From Symbiodinium natans (lineage: Eukaryota > Sar > Dinophyceae > Suessiales > Symbiodiniaceae), in the NCBI GenBank assembly GCA_905221605.1, contig CAJNDS010000073.1, forward strand, positions 125,001 through 189,000: DNA of 64,000 nucleotides, read 5' to 3'. Numbering within the stretch: position 1 is the stretch's first letter; every line of letters starts with the position of its first letter. The notes beneath the pieces are model-generated. The model was not told where the DNA came from. It was given only the letters and a program-made list of their open reading frames with translations, and made no database searches. This document shows, in pieces, positions 30,109-40,849 of the stretch. Position numbers and translations under genes: made by a program.

Positions 30109-32230
30109 TCACTCCGCCGGAGGTGCTTCCCGACCCTTTCCCGGGCGACCTTTCTTGTTTCCGTCCTTGCCGCCCTTGGGCTCGCCCTTGGGCGTTGTCT
30201 TTTCCAAGTCCTTTCCTCCGCCCTTCGAACCGCCCTTGCTCTGGAGCTTCCTCATGCGAAGTTCCCCCGCCCATTCTTTTGAAGCCAGAACTGCTTCGTC
30301 TCGCTCGGGCAGTGTGGGGGGGAGACAGTGTCCGACGGTAGACAGGTTATCAGTGGGGAATTTTGGGGCTGTCTCGGCAGGGACAGTGGGTAGGTGGGCA
30401 GGTCCCTGGGTTCGGAAGATGCTGTGTCTGAGCGCGTGGCGGAGGAGGAGCAATCGATACCCAAGGGAATGCCACATGAACGGTGCAGTGTTATTAAACC
30501 ACCTGTTATTGGGGATGACAGTAATGCTGCGGCACACGTACACGGAAGTGCTCTGGTAAACGCCATGCAGTGAGCAATGGTCAACCGCTGTTGCGAGGCA
30601 GAGAGAGTTCGGTGTTGCTTCCGCCCAAAGGCATCGAGATCTGCCAATATCAGCACTAGGCTGAGAGGAGGGCCCTCCCCCATGAATCAAAAACACAACA
30701 CTGGGGCCCAAGGAGGGGCAACCCAGGAGTGGAGAAACCTTCGCTAACAGCGGCTCAGCATCACATCCGGTAACAGCGCCTGTATCGAGCGGGCCTGGGA
30801 GCTGGTTACACGTTAGGGGAGGTCTGTTTGGGAGAGAGAAGAGGTAGGCACGGCACCTCCTAAGAGTCAGAGGACTGCGCCACAACCCCTGCCAGTGCAC
30901 ATGTTCATGCAAGAAACAGTGGAACACTTGCAATATACAAGTAAATGAAAAAGGGAAACTCCCACCTGTGTCCTGTGAGGAGACAGAAGCTGCACCTCGT
31001 CGAGGACGAGCCAAGATCGAGTCATTCGGTAGATCAGTGCTGGCCAGGTGCCACAGCCTCAAAATGTTGTTCGTGACCATGATTCTTTGCCGTTCCGTAG
31101 TGCATTGGGCCAGCACTGCGTCGAAGATAGCCTCTATTGGAAGGAATCGGAGCAGCAGCAGGAACGGTGCCAGTGGATCTCTCTCATGTGCTTGCAGCAG
31201 ATCAAGATACAGGGAGGTGCATGCCGCTGCAAGGGTTGCCTCATCCGGGCGTGGAAAGCTCACCGTAGGTGCCTGACAGGATACCAAGGAGGTGGCCCCA
31301 ACAGCAGCGTTGCACGAACCATCAATCGCCGCATCAGGGCCAGCCATGTCCGTACTGGGGCGTCCATTGTTAACGCTGTCAGGGCTGCCAACCGCAGCAT
31401 GGGACTGTAGCGTTGTGGACGGTACCGTGGGGCCAGACACTGGCACCCCAGGGGAGGAGCCAGGTGCAGGTCTATCAAGAGTACTCAGGTTGGACGGCAA
31501 AGACCCATTTCCCATCTCGGCATCAGGCGAGGCATAGGCTTCCCGGAGATTTCTGCAGAGGCGGCCTTCCTGCGGAGGTTTTGAGGGGGCTGGCTGTGCT
31601 GTGGATGGCGTAGAGTAGTGTAAGCCAAAGCTCGAGCGTATGAGCGGCGCCCTGCTTGTATCAATGGGATCACTGATTCTTTCGTAGGCCCTGCACCAAA
31701 CGCCCTCCACTCGAACCCACAATTCTCCTTCTATCATGCGTTCGGTCGATGAGTGCGTGTCCGAGGTCAGAGTTTCATACCCAGAGTACAGTGAATCCGT
31801 GAGACCCGAGCTTTGCACGTGGCTGCCACCCCGGCCCTGGCCCGAGCTTGATGAGGTATGGCCGCCAGTGTCAGTAGTGAATGGTGGCAGGGTTGCGGCA
31901 CCGAGCTGCATCAGTCGAGCATAGGCCCATTGGTAAAGATCTTGTTGTCCAAGCGTGCTTATCCACCATCCATGGTAGGTCAGGATGTGTAGTTGCATTG
32001 CCAGTCCCTTGGGCGCCCGAACTCTGTGCGCGCCTGGAGTTGGTAGCACCGGAAGAGGAGGAAGCATCCTGCCCCGCATCGCCATGGGAGCTTGTGCCAC
32101 GCTGCATCGGGAGATTCTGCTGGTTCGGATTCCTGTGGGGAGTTCCAGATGTGCCTCGCTTCCCTGCCAGTATATGTGGCACGAGGTACCATCCAAGCAG
32201 CATGAAGAGGACAAATCGAGTCATGGCCAT
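30109..32230 (-). CDS. LINE-B 5' ORF (gag/ORF1-like), frame change
   Basis: The ATG at 32230 gives MAMTRFVLFMLLGWYLVPHI, a signal-anchor-like N-terminus, followed by a Ser/Gly/Gln-rich stretch. Near 32000 the protein-like frame switches to the 701-codon frame ending at 30109, with HGWWISTLGQQDLYQWAYA, EGELWVRVEGVWCRAYE and a long helical middle (SLYLDLLQAHERDPLAPFLL). The C-terminus is Lys/Gly-rich (KGGSKGGGKDLEKTTPKGE), suitable for nucleic-acid binding. By position this is the ORF1 or gag-like product of LINE-B. The fold is not recognised. The frame change may be an indel or a short intron. Confidence 0.55.
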
Positions 32231-32375
32231 GGCAAAGATGTTGCACTACAGCGTCGAAGGGGAGCCTGGTTAGAAGCGGGGCCACGTTGAAGCACAGCCC
32301 GTTCACAGTCACAGACAGCGCGCACCAACATACACACACACACCCACACACAGTCACTGTTGAGCCGAAAAGCTT

Positions 32376-32525
32376 GACCAAGAGTGACCTTGAGAGCCCC
32401 CACACCTTGAGAGTGACCGAGAGTGACCAAGAGTGACCCTGAGAGTCCACCTTGAGAGTGACCTTGTGAGAGTGACCCAGAGCGACCTTGAGAGTCCACC
32501 TTGAAAGTGACGAAGAGTGAGTTTG
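32376..32525. repeat. GAGAGTGACC minisatellite (right of LINE-B)
   Basis: About ten imperfect units of the type CCTTGAGAGTGACC fill 150 bp upstream of the LINE-B 5' end. Related units occur at 19498-19590. The following 32526-32854 holds no recognisable gene. Confidence 0.8.
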
Positions 32526-32854
32526 ATATTGTGAGTGTCTGAAAGGCGAAGTTTTCCTCTACATCGCGGAGATGCAGCTTTGTGCGGCGCGGAGGAGAGC
32601 CTTCCTGCTGGGGTCCCGAAGAGATACAGCCAGACTCAATGCACCTGTGTGACTGCAATGCTTTGCATGGAGCTGTTTTGCTTGATTTGTGATTTGCAGG
32701 AGAGAGTTTTCCGTGTCCTGTGTGTGTTTGTGCCTGAAGCCAGTTGTAGCATCGCGATATAAGCTTACTAACGGAAGTCTTTCCCACGCGCGAGCGATAC
32801 GAAAGGGTACAAGCAGGTCTTGCATCAGATGCCACTGAAGGACCTGTCGTTGAG

Positions 32855-34080
32855 TCACTCACCAATCAGGACGCCGAGGCCGCAGATGATACGCTGCCTG
32901 TGCCCGCAGACCGGGAGGTCGAGCCGCCGAAGAAGGTTCTTGATCCCAAAACCGGGGACTCGGATGTCACTCGCCTTTGGGCCAAACCCATGAGGTGGGC
33001 TCCTCATTAGGACAGACTCGGTCGCGGGGCTGAACACGCTCCACGCAGCAAGCCGCGGCTCTTCTTGCGCTAGCATGCTGAAACCAAGTCTCTTACTCAC
33101 CGGTGGCAATGGTTCGCCCAACGTATGCACCGTGTAAGCCGCAAGCGAGATGCGGGCCCCTTCGAAAGGCAGGACCGCACGCCGCGTCCGACCATTAAAT
33201 TTAAGCACCGTGTCCTTCACGCTCAACTTTGAAGCCCGGAAGACCCTCGGGATGCTCCTCGTCCTTCCACAGGAACGGCTCTGCCTTGCGCGGGCAGTCC
33301 GTCGCCAGGGCAGATTCGATCCACACCTCACCGCCCTTGTACTTGCCGCTGCAGCACAGGAAGTTATAGGTCTCCTTGACGTTCTGCGAATCCCGATGGA
33401 CCGCAATGCCCGTACTAAAGGATGCCTGAAGAGCATTCCATCCTTCAGCGCTCACACCCTGCTCCTCGCACTGCTTCCTGAGAGAAGCATTGAGGAACTT
33501 GGCGGTGCTCGGCCACGACCATGCCGCCGTAACGGCGCTCTGTGCCGAGGTTGCGCTTTTTACGCTTGTCGGGCCTGGCACATTGCGGCTCCATCTCCCA
33601 AGCCAGCTGCAGCTCGCGGAGAAACGCGGCACATGACACCGCGGAAAAATCCTGCTCGCGGAGCAGGCGCTCGGCATACCTCTCTGCCGTGCTAGCCTGC
33701 GAGGTCGAGCTATAGGCGGCATCGGGCAACAGCCCACACTCGGGGCACGCCTCCCCGGTTCCTCCGCCCTGAAAGGGCATCTCTGCGAGGGCCGCAGAAT
33801 GCGCTGCCAGCTTCCGCTTGCACAAGCCACACCTGGACCCATCGCCTGACAGATCCTTAAACACCGCTTGACTAGCGGCCACTGCTGTGGAAGGAGGGAG
33901 TCGTTGTGCACTACCACGGACCCCTCTCGGCAGATGTCGGGATCAAATGCCCAGAGGCGACTTCGGGCCCGCCTTCCACAGGCACAACCTTCGTCACCCC
34001 TTTAGGCGTACCAATCCACGTGACTGGCACCACGGCCGACTGATCCGCCTCGAGGTAGACCTCGGCATCTCACATAGCAC
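32855..34080 (-). pseudogene. Dioxygenase-like gene, frameshifted
   Basis: Three minus-strand frames carry successive parts of one protein. From about 34060 to 33900 comes EVYLEADQSAVVPVTWIG. From about 33880 come paired Cys motifs, CGLCKRKL and CPECGLLPD, then ERRYGGMVVAEHR. The next frame gives FSTGIAVHRDSQNV and YKGGEVWIES (about 33420-33310). The last gives KFNGRTRRAVLPFEGARISL and AAYTVHTLGEP (about 33210-33115). The HxD pair (His-Arg-Asp), GGE-W strand and distal Arg fit a 2-oxoglutarate/Fe(II) oxygenase fold; the expected distal His is Arg here. It resembles the segment at 9840-10690. No RT lies beside it. The fold assignment is an inference. Confidence 0.45.
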
Positions 34081-34227
34081 GGAGTGGGGCTTCAAACCGA
34101 CACTCTGTACCGTCTAGCAAAACGTTTCACGCTCGAGCTCCAGTCTCGGCAGTGTGATCCTCTAAGAGTCTGGGAACTACTCCCTGAGACTCCCTCTGTC
34201 TTCCGCTCCTATATAGGCCCATATTGT

Positions 34228-34276
34228 CTCTATATCGTGCTATATCGTGCTATATAGTGCTATTTAGTGCTATCTT
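34228..34276. repeat. GCTATATCGT short tandem repeat
   Basis: About four 12-bp units of the type gctatatcgt/gctatatagt, with small changes, precede the plus-strand genes. Confidence 0.75.
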
Positions 34277-34365
34277 GGCCCTAAACCTCTGTGTGTGTGT
34301 GTGCATGACAGGTGAGTCGGTCAGGAAACAGAGAATCCGCAGGGCATCGGCCCAAAGAAGAAAGC

Positions 34366-36060
34366 ATGGCCTTGGAAGAGTTCACTTTCCCCAGCAAGCC
34401 ATGCTCCCTGCTGCAGCAAGTGATTATGTACTATGTTCCACCCACGGGTGAAGTGGTCTGGTCAGTCCAACGTTTCTTCGAAGCTTGTCACCCGGAACGA
34501 GCAGCAAGGAGCCTTGCGTCCGCCGTAGCAGCCACAAGGTCACGAATCTGCAGTACTGTCTCTTTCACAGTGCCCATACATTCAACATTGACCCTGTAGG
34601 AACTATTTCACACTCCTTCAGAAAATCGAGAACGCTTTGCTGCGTATCTTTTCAAAGATCTTCCCGGAAGCAGAACCTCCTCCCTGGGCAGCAACGTGGT
34701 CCTATACTAGTTGAAGAGTAGCTCTTTTGGCAACCTTTGTGATGTTTGCTGCCTCCTCTTGTCAATGTCACATTCGGGCTCTTGTTGGAACAGACTTCGC
34801 TATATGAGGTCTGTAGCAAACATCGAAACCGGCCTTTGCGTTCCGGGCCAAGTGTGATCCCAGACCATCTGTTGGCAGGCACTACAGAGATTCTCAGCTC
34901 CACCTCCAGTATCTTGTGCCAGCTTATGCACTTCACAGCCTCGCCCAACAGGGAGTGGGAGAACAGGGTGCAGCTTCTCGCCAGCATCTAGCTCGCTTTG
35001 TCGATCGAAACTCTGTTAGTGGAGTGTGCCCAGTAATTCCTGAAGCGCTCAGGGCAGCCCAGATTCTCAGAGATTTTTTGTCTCCAATCAGTGATGGCAA
35101 AATTGATGTTGACTTCCTCAACCTGCCGGGCAACGCAGAGCTTCACATACGAAACGGGCAATGTCTCCTTGATGACTTGCGGCTTTACAGATTCGTTCAA
35201 CAAGCTTGGTGGCAAGGATTCTGGGATAGGCTACAGCAATCTATCAGGGAATTGGCTGGCCAACCAGACAGTCAGAAGGTAGTCACATCCAATTCGGCGC
35301 CTTACTCAGGTTATTCACGAAACTCCTGTCTGTGAGATGTTTGTCTGTGCAAGATGTACAGTAGACACATAATGTTGAGTGTTCAACGCCTTGACTCCCA
35401 GGCATGCGTTGCTCTCGCGGAGCTTGTGCCTTCACTGCTGCTCGATGGGGATGCGAAGTGCTATGAGTTCGCTTTACTCCTAGTCAGGCAATGTACTGAA
35501 GTAATGGCTTCCCACTTCTATTCCTATGCTGAGCCACGGGGTGACAAGCTTGAGAAATTGAACTTTACAGCTATGCCGGCCGCCATCAAGGAGGCAGCAG
35601 TCCGCAAAGTCCAAACGGGCGAGCAAGCTACTCTGGAAAATGCGCTGCGTGACATGGGTTACAACAGACAGCACGCGTGGGTGATTCACAAGGACTGAAA
35701 CTGTGACATGTGGCTACAGTCCCATTATAACAGACGCGTTTGTAGAAAATCAATCGTCAGGACTTTGCCAGCGCGCTTGTGCACCGAAACCATGTGGAAT
35801 ACGCAGGCAACAACTACTTCCAGGCCCCCTGCCCAAGACACGTCTCTACAGCATATGCTCTACTGTAAAACAAGCGCGCTGGTTCCCAAAGCTTCCCTGA
35901 GACTCAGGTACTCGTGGACGGTGGCAACCCGACGAAGAAGAAGGCCAACTTCTTCATCCTGTGGTCGAATCAGAATAATGCTGGAACTGTGCTTCCTTTC
36001 CAAGCTACTGGGCTGAATATAATGACTTACATGTGTGATCAGATCGGTGTTTGTTGACCC
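34366..36060 (+). CDS. Candidate multi-exon gene, function unknown
   Basis: Several plus-strand segments have protein-like composition and plausible splice borders. The first, from the ATG at 34366, is MALEEFTFPSKPCSLLQQ. The second, about 34916-35276, includes SPISDGKIDVDFLNLPGN and ends before a gt at 35277. The third starts after an AG near 35401 (ACVALAELVPSLLLDGD) and runs to the stop at 35698. The fourth, about 35911-36057, follows an AG and reads QVLVDGGNPTKKKANFFILW. They may belong to one gene or two. No domain is recognised. Exon limits are by eye and would need transcript data. The methyltransferase gene follows on the same strand. Confidence 0.35.
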
Positions 36061-36142
36061 TGTGGGTTCCACGCCAGGGCCACCAGTGGCTCGAAACCCG
36101 CTTGTGCAGTGTGCTAGTGGCTGCTAGTGGCTGCTAGTGAAC

Positions 36143-37977
36143 ATGGATGGCGCTCTTCGATATGCATTTGAGTGGCCGCGGCGCGTAATTAAATGTGCGC
36201 AGCAGTGCCTGGCCACTTCGACCATTGACAGGTCGGCTTTCTTGTTAGGCCAGGGGTCGGACTCCGACTTCTCGGGCGGCGCCGCCGGATGGGAAGTTGC
36301 CAGCGACAACCTTGCAGCAGAGGCAGCTGATTGGTGCTATGAAGTAGACTTGGGCACTCGCTCCACTTGTGCCACTGGGACTGCTTGAGTTTTGCGACGT
36401 CTGGGCTCTCCCTTTCCCCCCCCCCCTCTATCTCTCCCTCAAGCTCTCCCTCCCTCTCCCTCTCCCCCCCTCTCCCTCCCTGCCACCCTTTTTCTTTCGT
36501 TTGCCCTTTATCTGTAAAGCGTCTTGTGTGTCTGGGTTTGGTTCGGCTGTAAGCTAGTTCAACTTTCCAGTTTCTGTGCGCCGAGGAAAATCATTCTACA
36601 ATGCGGCTTTCCCTGAGCCACCGCATCTCGAAAGATTGCTGCATGTTTGGTGATGTTGATATATACGAGTGCGGGGCAAGGGCGGCTTATGATTGCATCA
36701 TGGAAGAAGACAGTTACGTGGGAAAGCTTGCGTGCGCCAACTCTTTGCCTGCCAAAGCGCATTGCTGGTGCCTGCAGCACGAACAGTGGTGCCCGCTGCG
36801 CACAGGATCGGTGTTGAGAGTTGGAGGGTTCCCTTGCCAGGATTTCTCCAGGGCTGGCAAGCAGCTAGGTTGCGCAGGACCTCGCTTGCCTGTGATTTTG
36901 GGCTACGGCCGAAAGGCTCAGGAGACTCAGAACGACTTGCTGTGCATTGAGAATGTGGAGTCGTGCCCCAGGGAGTTGGTAACGGATGCTTTCGGCGGCA
37001 GTTACACATGGTGCGTGGAGCAAGTCTTCTCTCCCTGCGACGTGGGTTTCAGCTGCGTCAGCAGGCCCAGGCCACTCAATGCAAACATCGTGCGACGCAC
37101 TAGCTTGAAAGTTCGGGCTTCGGGCAAGAGGGACTGTCAACTCTAGCGAAGTTCATTAAATAGGATTGCCACATGTGGAGCAGGCTGTACATGGGCGCAA
37201 TCAACACCGAGACCACGGACTGCGTTTTTGATCCGCAGCACTTGCTCCAGCACGTCTTTAACGTTGTCCGAAGAGAACCGGTGAATTTTAGGCCTGGCTC
37301 CACGTGACCCACTGGTTTGTTAAGCTCCGCTGGCTTGTTAGTTAAGCTGTATATCTGCCTGCTCTTGCTCCTATACATTCACCCTGCAGGCCCAGTTCTC
37401 TTCTGGTGGCATCCGACGAAGACATAGCACAAGACCTGTGGCACCTGGCTAAGGCACGCCAGCTTGCACCTCTCCTCCCCGCCTCGGCGGCAGATGTGGA
37501 CTGCTGGCAAATTCTGCACCCTGCAGAAAAGAACCGACTGAGAGAGTACCTGAAGAAATTTGCGACCTTGTCCTTGGGCAAGAAATGCTCTCCTGGTCAG
37601 ATCTTGTGGTCCATTTGGGCGACAACCCCGCGGGGGGGTGGACCACATGGAGTGCGATCTCCGGACGATTGCCGGCGTTCCGCCAATCCGGCGGTATATT
37701 TTACCTGCCGGCTTACTCGCGACATCTCCTCTTGAGGGAAATGTATTTGTCCATGGGCTATTTGACTTTTGACGTGCGCTACAGGAATTTCCTAAAACAC
37801 GCCTATCGAGTCTTTGTGCCCGGGGTCACGTGGAATGACATGCGTGCAGCCTTAGGCAACTCGATGCACGTAGCTCAAGTCGGAACTTTTGCAGCCTGCA
37901 TGCTCTTGTGTGCAAGACGCAAGACGGATGCATACACATGGGCAGACCTGCTCGAGGTGATGGACCAGTCTCTGTGA
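36143..37977 (+). CDS. C5-cytosine DNA methyltransferase, four exons
   Basis: The model is ATG 36143-36340, 36571-37070, 37184-37303, and 37389-37977. Exon 1 carries the AdoMet motif SDSDFSGGAAG. The exon 1/2 join yields CYEFLCAEE (motif II) and MFGDVDIYEC (motif III). Exon 2 has VGGFPCQDFSRAGKQLG (motif IV, catalytic Cys) and LCIENVES (motif VI), then GFSCVSRPR, which joins exon 3 as RPRLYMGA. Exon 4 ends with RLPAFRQSGGIFYLPA and ALGNSMHVAQVGT (motifs IX-X). The enzyme would methylate cytosine in DNA in the nucleus. Intron 2 has a GC donor. All joins keep phase, but a one-base shift near 37575 breaks exon 4. Its length, about 470 residues, fits a minimal catalytic enzyme. Introns suggest a host gene, not an element copy. 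Confidence 0.8.
36411..36490 (+). repeat. Polypyrimidine tract in methyltransferase intron 1
   Basis: A C/T-only stretch of about 80 bp (runs of C and CTCCCT units) lies inside the first intron, well upstream of the acceptor at 36570. It is much longer than a normal polypyrimidine tract. Confidence 0.8.
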
Positions 37978-37999
37978 AATCTCGCGAGTGTGTGCACAG

Positions 38000-38699
38000 G
38001 GCGCGCAAAGAGGATGCATGGTGCTGGGGCTCTGCGACACACAGTGTGGTGACCCAGCAGTAAAGTCCGGCATGTCTCTTCTATCAGATGGTGCTCGCAG
38101 CCATTTACCTAGACTGAAGCAGCCGCGTCGTGTAGAGGCCCCTTTGCAATGCACGGAGCTCCGATGCTGCTCGCAGCAGGGTACGAAGGGTCCCCCGCCG
38201 CCTGCGGGCATCCCCCCATCGTGGGCCAAAGGCAAAGGTGGGTATGCCCCGCAGCCAGGCAAGGGCAAGGAAGGCTCAAGCGGCCCGAGTGGAGCAGGGA
38301 CATGGGATTCGGCGCCCAGTCGTCGGCCATCGGTTCCAAAGCGACCAACAGGCAGATCGAGATTTGTGCCAGGGGCATGTGCTGATAGGCCTGCGTGTGG
38401 CGTGCAATTCTTCTCTCTTTTTTTTTCTTGACCCTCGCAGGTGCGCCCAAAGGACAGGGAACGTCACGGGCTGCCAAGCCGACCAGGAGTGTCCGCAACG
38501 ACGCCCAGGACTTGTACCACATGCCCTTGTACGACAAGCAGGACTTTCTCCACCAACTGGACCGGCGCCAGTTTAACAACACTGTCATCCAGGCAATGGA
38601 CAATACCGATCTCACAGTTTCTTGGATAGCTATTCAGTTTGCCACTGCCACCCCAAAGTCCTGTGATCACCAGTCACCTTTTTTTTTCTCCCCCTTTTT

Positions 38700-38737
<38 letters not shown>

Positions 38738-40740
38738 GGAAGGGGGGGGGGAGGCTGGTTTAGGGATTTTTCTGTTTTTTCTTTTTTTTTTGGAGGGGGG
38801 AGGGGTCTAGAGTTCCAAAGGTTCATAAGGCTGAGATTTTTTTCGATTCTCTGAAGTTTAGGTTTTAATCCTAGATGCCCTTCCACGATTTCCCGGACCG
38901 AAGCTCTCAACTCGTCGCAGTACGACCCGACCCCTTAAACTCAACAGGTGAACCCCAGCCCCTAAACAACTGAACCTTAAAGCTGTTCCTAGGAGGTGGT
39001 CGCCTGGCTTGGGGGAATTGACCCAAGCCACAAGCCTCGTTCCTCTGATGGTGAGGACGCTCGTGCTCGCCTCAATTGTCGGATTCAGGTGTCAGTTTGG
39101 CTTCCAATTTTGCTGCCCGCGGCACGTGTCTGCAGGCGGCTCTTTCATGTCTGGCTTGTTGGACAATGTCTACCTGCGCATCGACAATGGTGAGCTCAGT
39201 GCAGGACTCTCGGCAGTGAACCCTAGACCCTGTACCCCTCAACCCTAAACCCTAAACCCTGAACCCCAAACCTTAAAGCCTGAATCCCTAAACTCGGCGC
39301 TCTCAGGCAACTCTTGCGCCGAGCACATGTAATTACATTGTACAGTTTTGCTCGATTGCCTCCAAGGCATGAATTCCAAGATGATCCTGGCCAGGATCCG
39401 CTACATGAGATCCGAACGCGACCGGGTGACTGCTAACCTTTCCGTCTACTGGCACGGGGACTACCAGGCCCTGACCAATGGCACCTCGTCGGTGTGGCTG
39501 ACCCCGTCACACTCCACACCCTACCAGGAGACTATCTTCTGGAGTTTCTTGCTGCTTGACTGTTAGGGCTTGTAGAGGGTCCGGGATGAATAGTCTGACT
39601 TGTTTTCTCTTGGTTGACTGGACGACAGCTCAGGGACCAGCGGCCGTACTTGTCGAACGGCATCACCAATCCCTGGGTTTCAGACTTCCTGGAAGTTGAA
39701 GAGGTGACTGAGTTTGAGCCTACTGCCTTCACTCGCCCGGAGGACGCAGGCCCACTTGCCGGAGCAGCTACAGGCCAACTGCCGAACGAATACCACGTGC
39801 CGGGCACGCCTAAGAGCGAGGCGTCGGCCCTGGAGACCGAGTTCATCATTGTGTATGACACGCAGGAGAAGCCTCTCCTAGTTTCCGTCAGGGATCCGGA
39901 GAAGGTGGCTGTCCTGAGTGAGGCCCCGGACTGGTTTGTGGAGAGGCATCGCCTCAACAAGCGGGAGTTTGTGAGTTCGCCTCAGCTGGGCCTCATGATG
40001 TACGCTACTAGGTTTCTTCAGTCTAGCTTGGGGGCCGGGTGTAAGGGGGCATCATGTATATAGTGTTTTGGGGTGACGAAGTTTCAGTAGACGCCCCAGA
40101 AGGAGTTGGAGCTCCCAAGAGTAGTCATGTCCATCCCAGGCGGACGAGTTGCTTGACCGCCAGGACTCGATGACACCCAGGAGATTGAAGGCGCTGGCGT
40201 AGTGATGCGAGGGGTGAGTCATGTTTTAACTTCAACTTTTCGGGGTCTGCAGCACGATGCCTAGGCATTTGCCTTTTGAGTTGTAATACCTATATGGACC
40301 AGGGTCTGTTTGTGGGAGAAGGCCCTAAACGCCAACAAACCCACGCCACAGGAGACTTCAGGAGACTTGGTCCACTCAACGCAATGGGGACGTGGACGAG
40401 GACGAGGACGCCCTGCCCTTGCAGGACGCAGCCATTCCGAAACAGGCTGCCGAGGCTGCCATCCCGAAAGACGCTGCCATCCTCAAGGATGCTGCCATCC
40501 CCAAAGAGGCTCCCACCCCAAGTCCCTCTCGGAAGTCCCCAAGCCCCCGCAGCCAGCGAAGGAATCTGGCACTGACCCTTCCATTCCCAAGGCGCCTGGC
40601 TTTGGCCCGGAGCTGCCTAAGGCACCGAGCTTCCCTGCCCCGCCCCCAAAGCCTCTTTCCGCCAAAGCCACAGGCCGGCTAAGGTCACAGCGAGCACGAA
40701 GACCCCAGCCGCCCCAAAGCTGCCAGCAAAGACGGCAATG
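38000..40740 (+). CDS. Candidate multi-exon gene, function unknown
   Basis: Exon-like segments follow each other with AG borders. About 38160-38380 is a Gly/Pro/Lys-rich stretch. From 38442, after a T-rich tract and CAG, comes GAPKGQGTSRAAKPTRSV and DLYHMPLYDKQDFLHQLD. About 39132-39191 gives GGSFMSGLLDNVYLRIDN and ends at gtgagc. From 39360 comes MNSKMILARIRYMRSERD and SVYWHGDYQALTNG. From 39629 comes RPYLSNGITNPWVSDFLE and ETEFIIVYDTQEKPLLV. The last block, about 40390-40740, repeats AAIPKDAAILKDAAIPKEA, then Pro/Lys-rich sequence that changes frame twice. No domain is recognised, and limits are approximate. It may be continuous with the upstream genes or independent. Confidence 0.4.
38690..38760 (+). 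repeat. G homopolymer and G-rich run in an intron
   Basis: A T-rich stretch is followed by about 31 consecutive G residues and further G-rich sequence. It falls between exon-like segments. Homopolymers of this length are prone to assembly error. Confidence 0.85.
39235..39290 (+). repeat. Interstitial telomere-like CCCTAAA repeats
   Basis: Units of CCCTAAA, with CCCTGAA and CCCCAAA variants, run for about 55 bp in the opposite sense to the tract at 4104-4150. They sit in a putative intron of the gene at 38000-40740. Confidence 0.75.
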
Positions 40741-40849
40741 TAGATTTTGAGGTTTTGAGGCCGGTCACATGGCAGCACGCGTAGTACCGAGATAGCGACG
40801 GGAGTTGCCTCGCCCCCATTGTGTTTTTTCAGACCTCAGCCCATACTCC

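Larger units (their letters stand above)
20299..32230 (-). mobile_element. LINE-B, 12 kb non-LTR element with accessory enzymes
   Basis: Three coding blocks lie head to tail on the minus strand. They are a 5' ORF (32230-30109), a middle ORF ending in a Tpt1/KptA-like domain (29937-26775), and a very long ORF with endonuclease, RT, C2H2 fingers and a ubiquitin-specific protease-like domain (to 20299). The middle and last ORFs overlap. Shared strand, tight spacing and related minisatellites just outside both ends support one element. No target-site duplication was identified, and the outer limits are approximate. LINE-A on the same strand lacks the phosphotransferase and protease domains. Confidence 0.8.
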
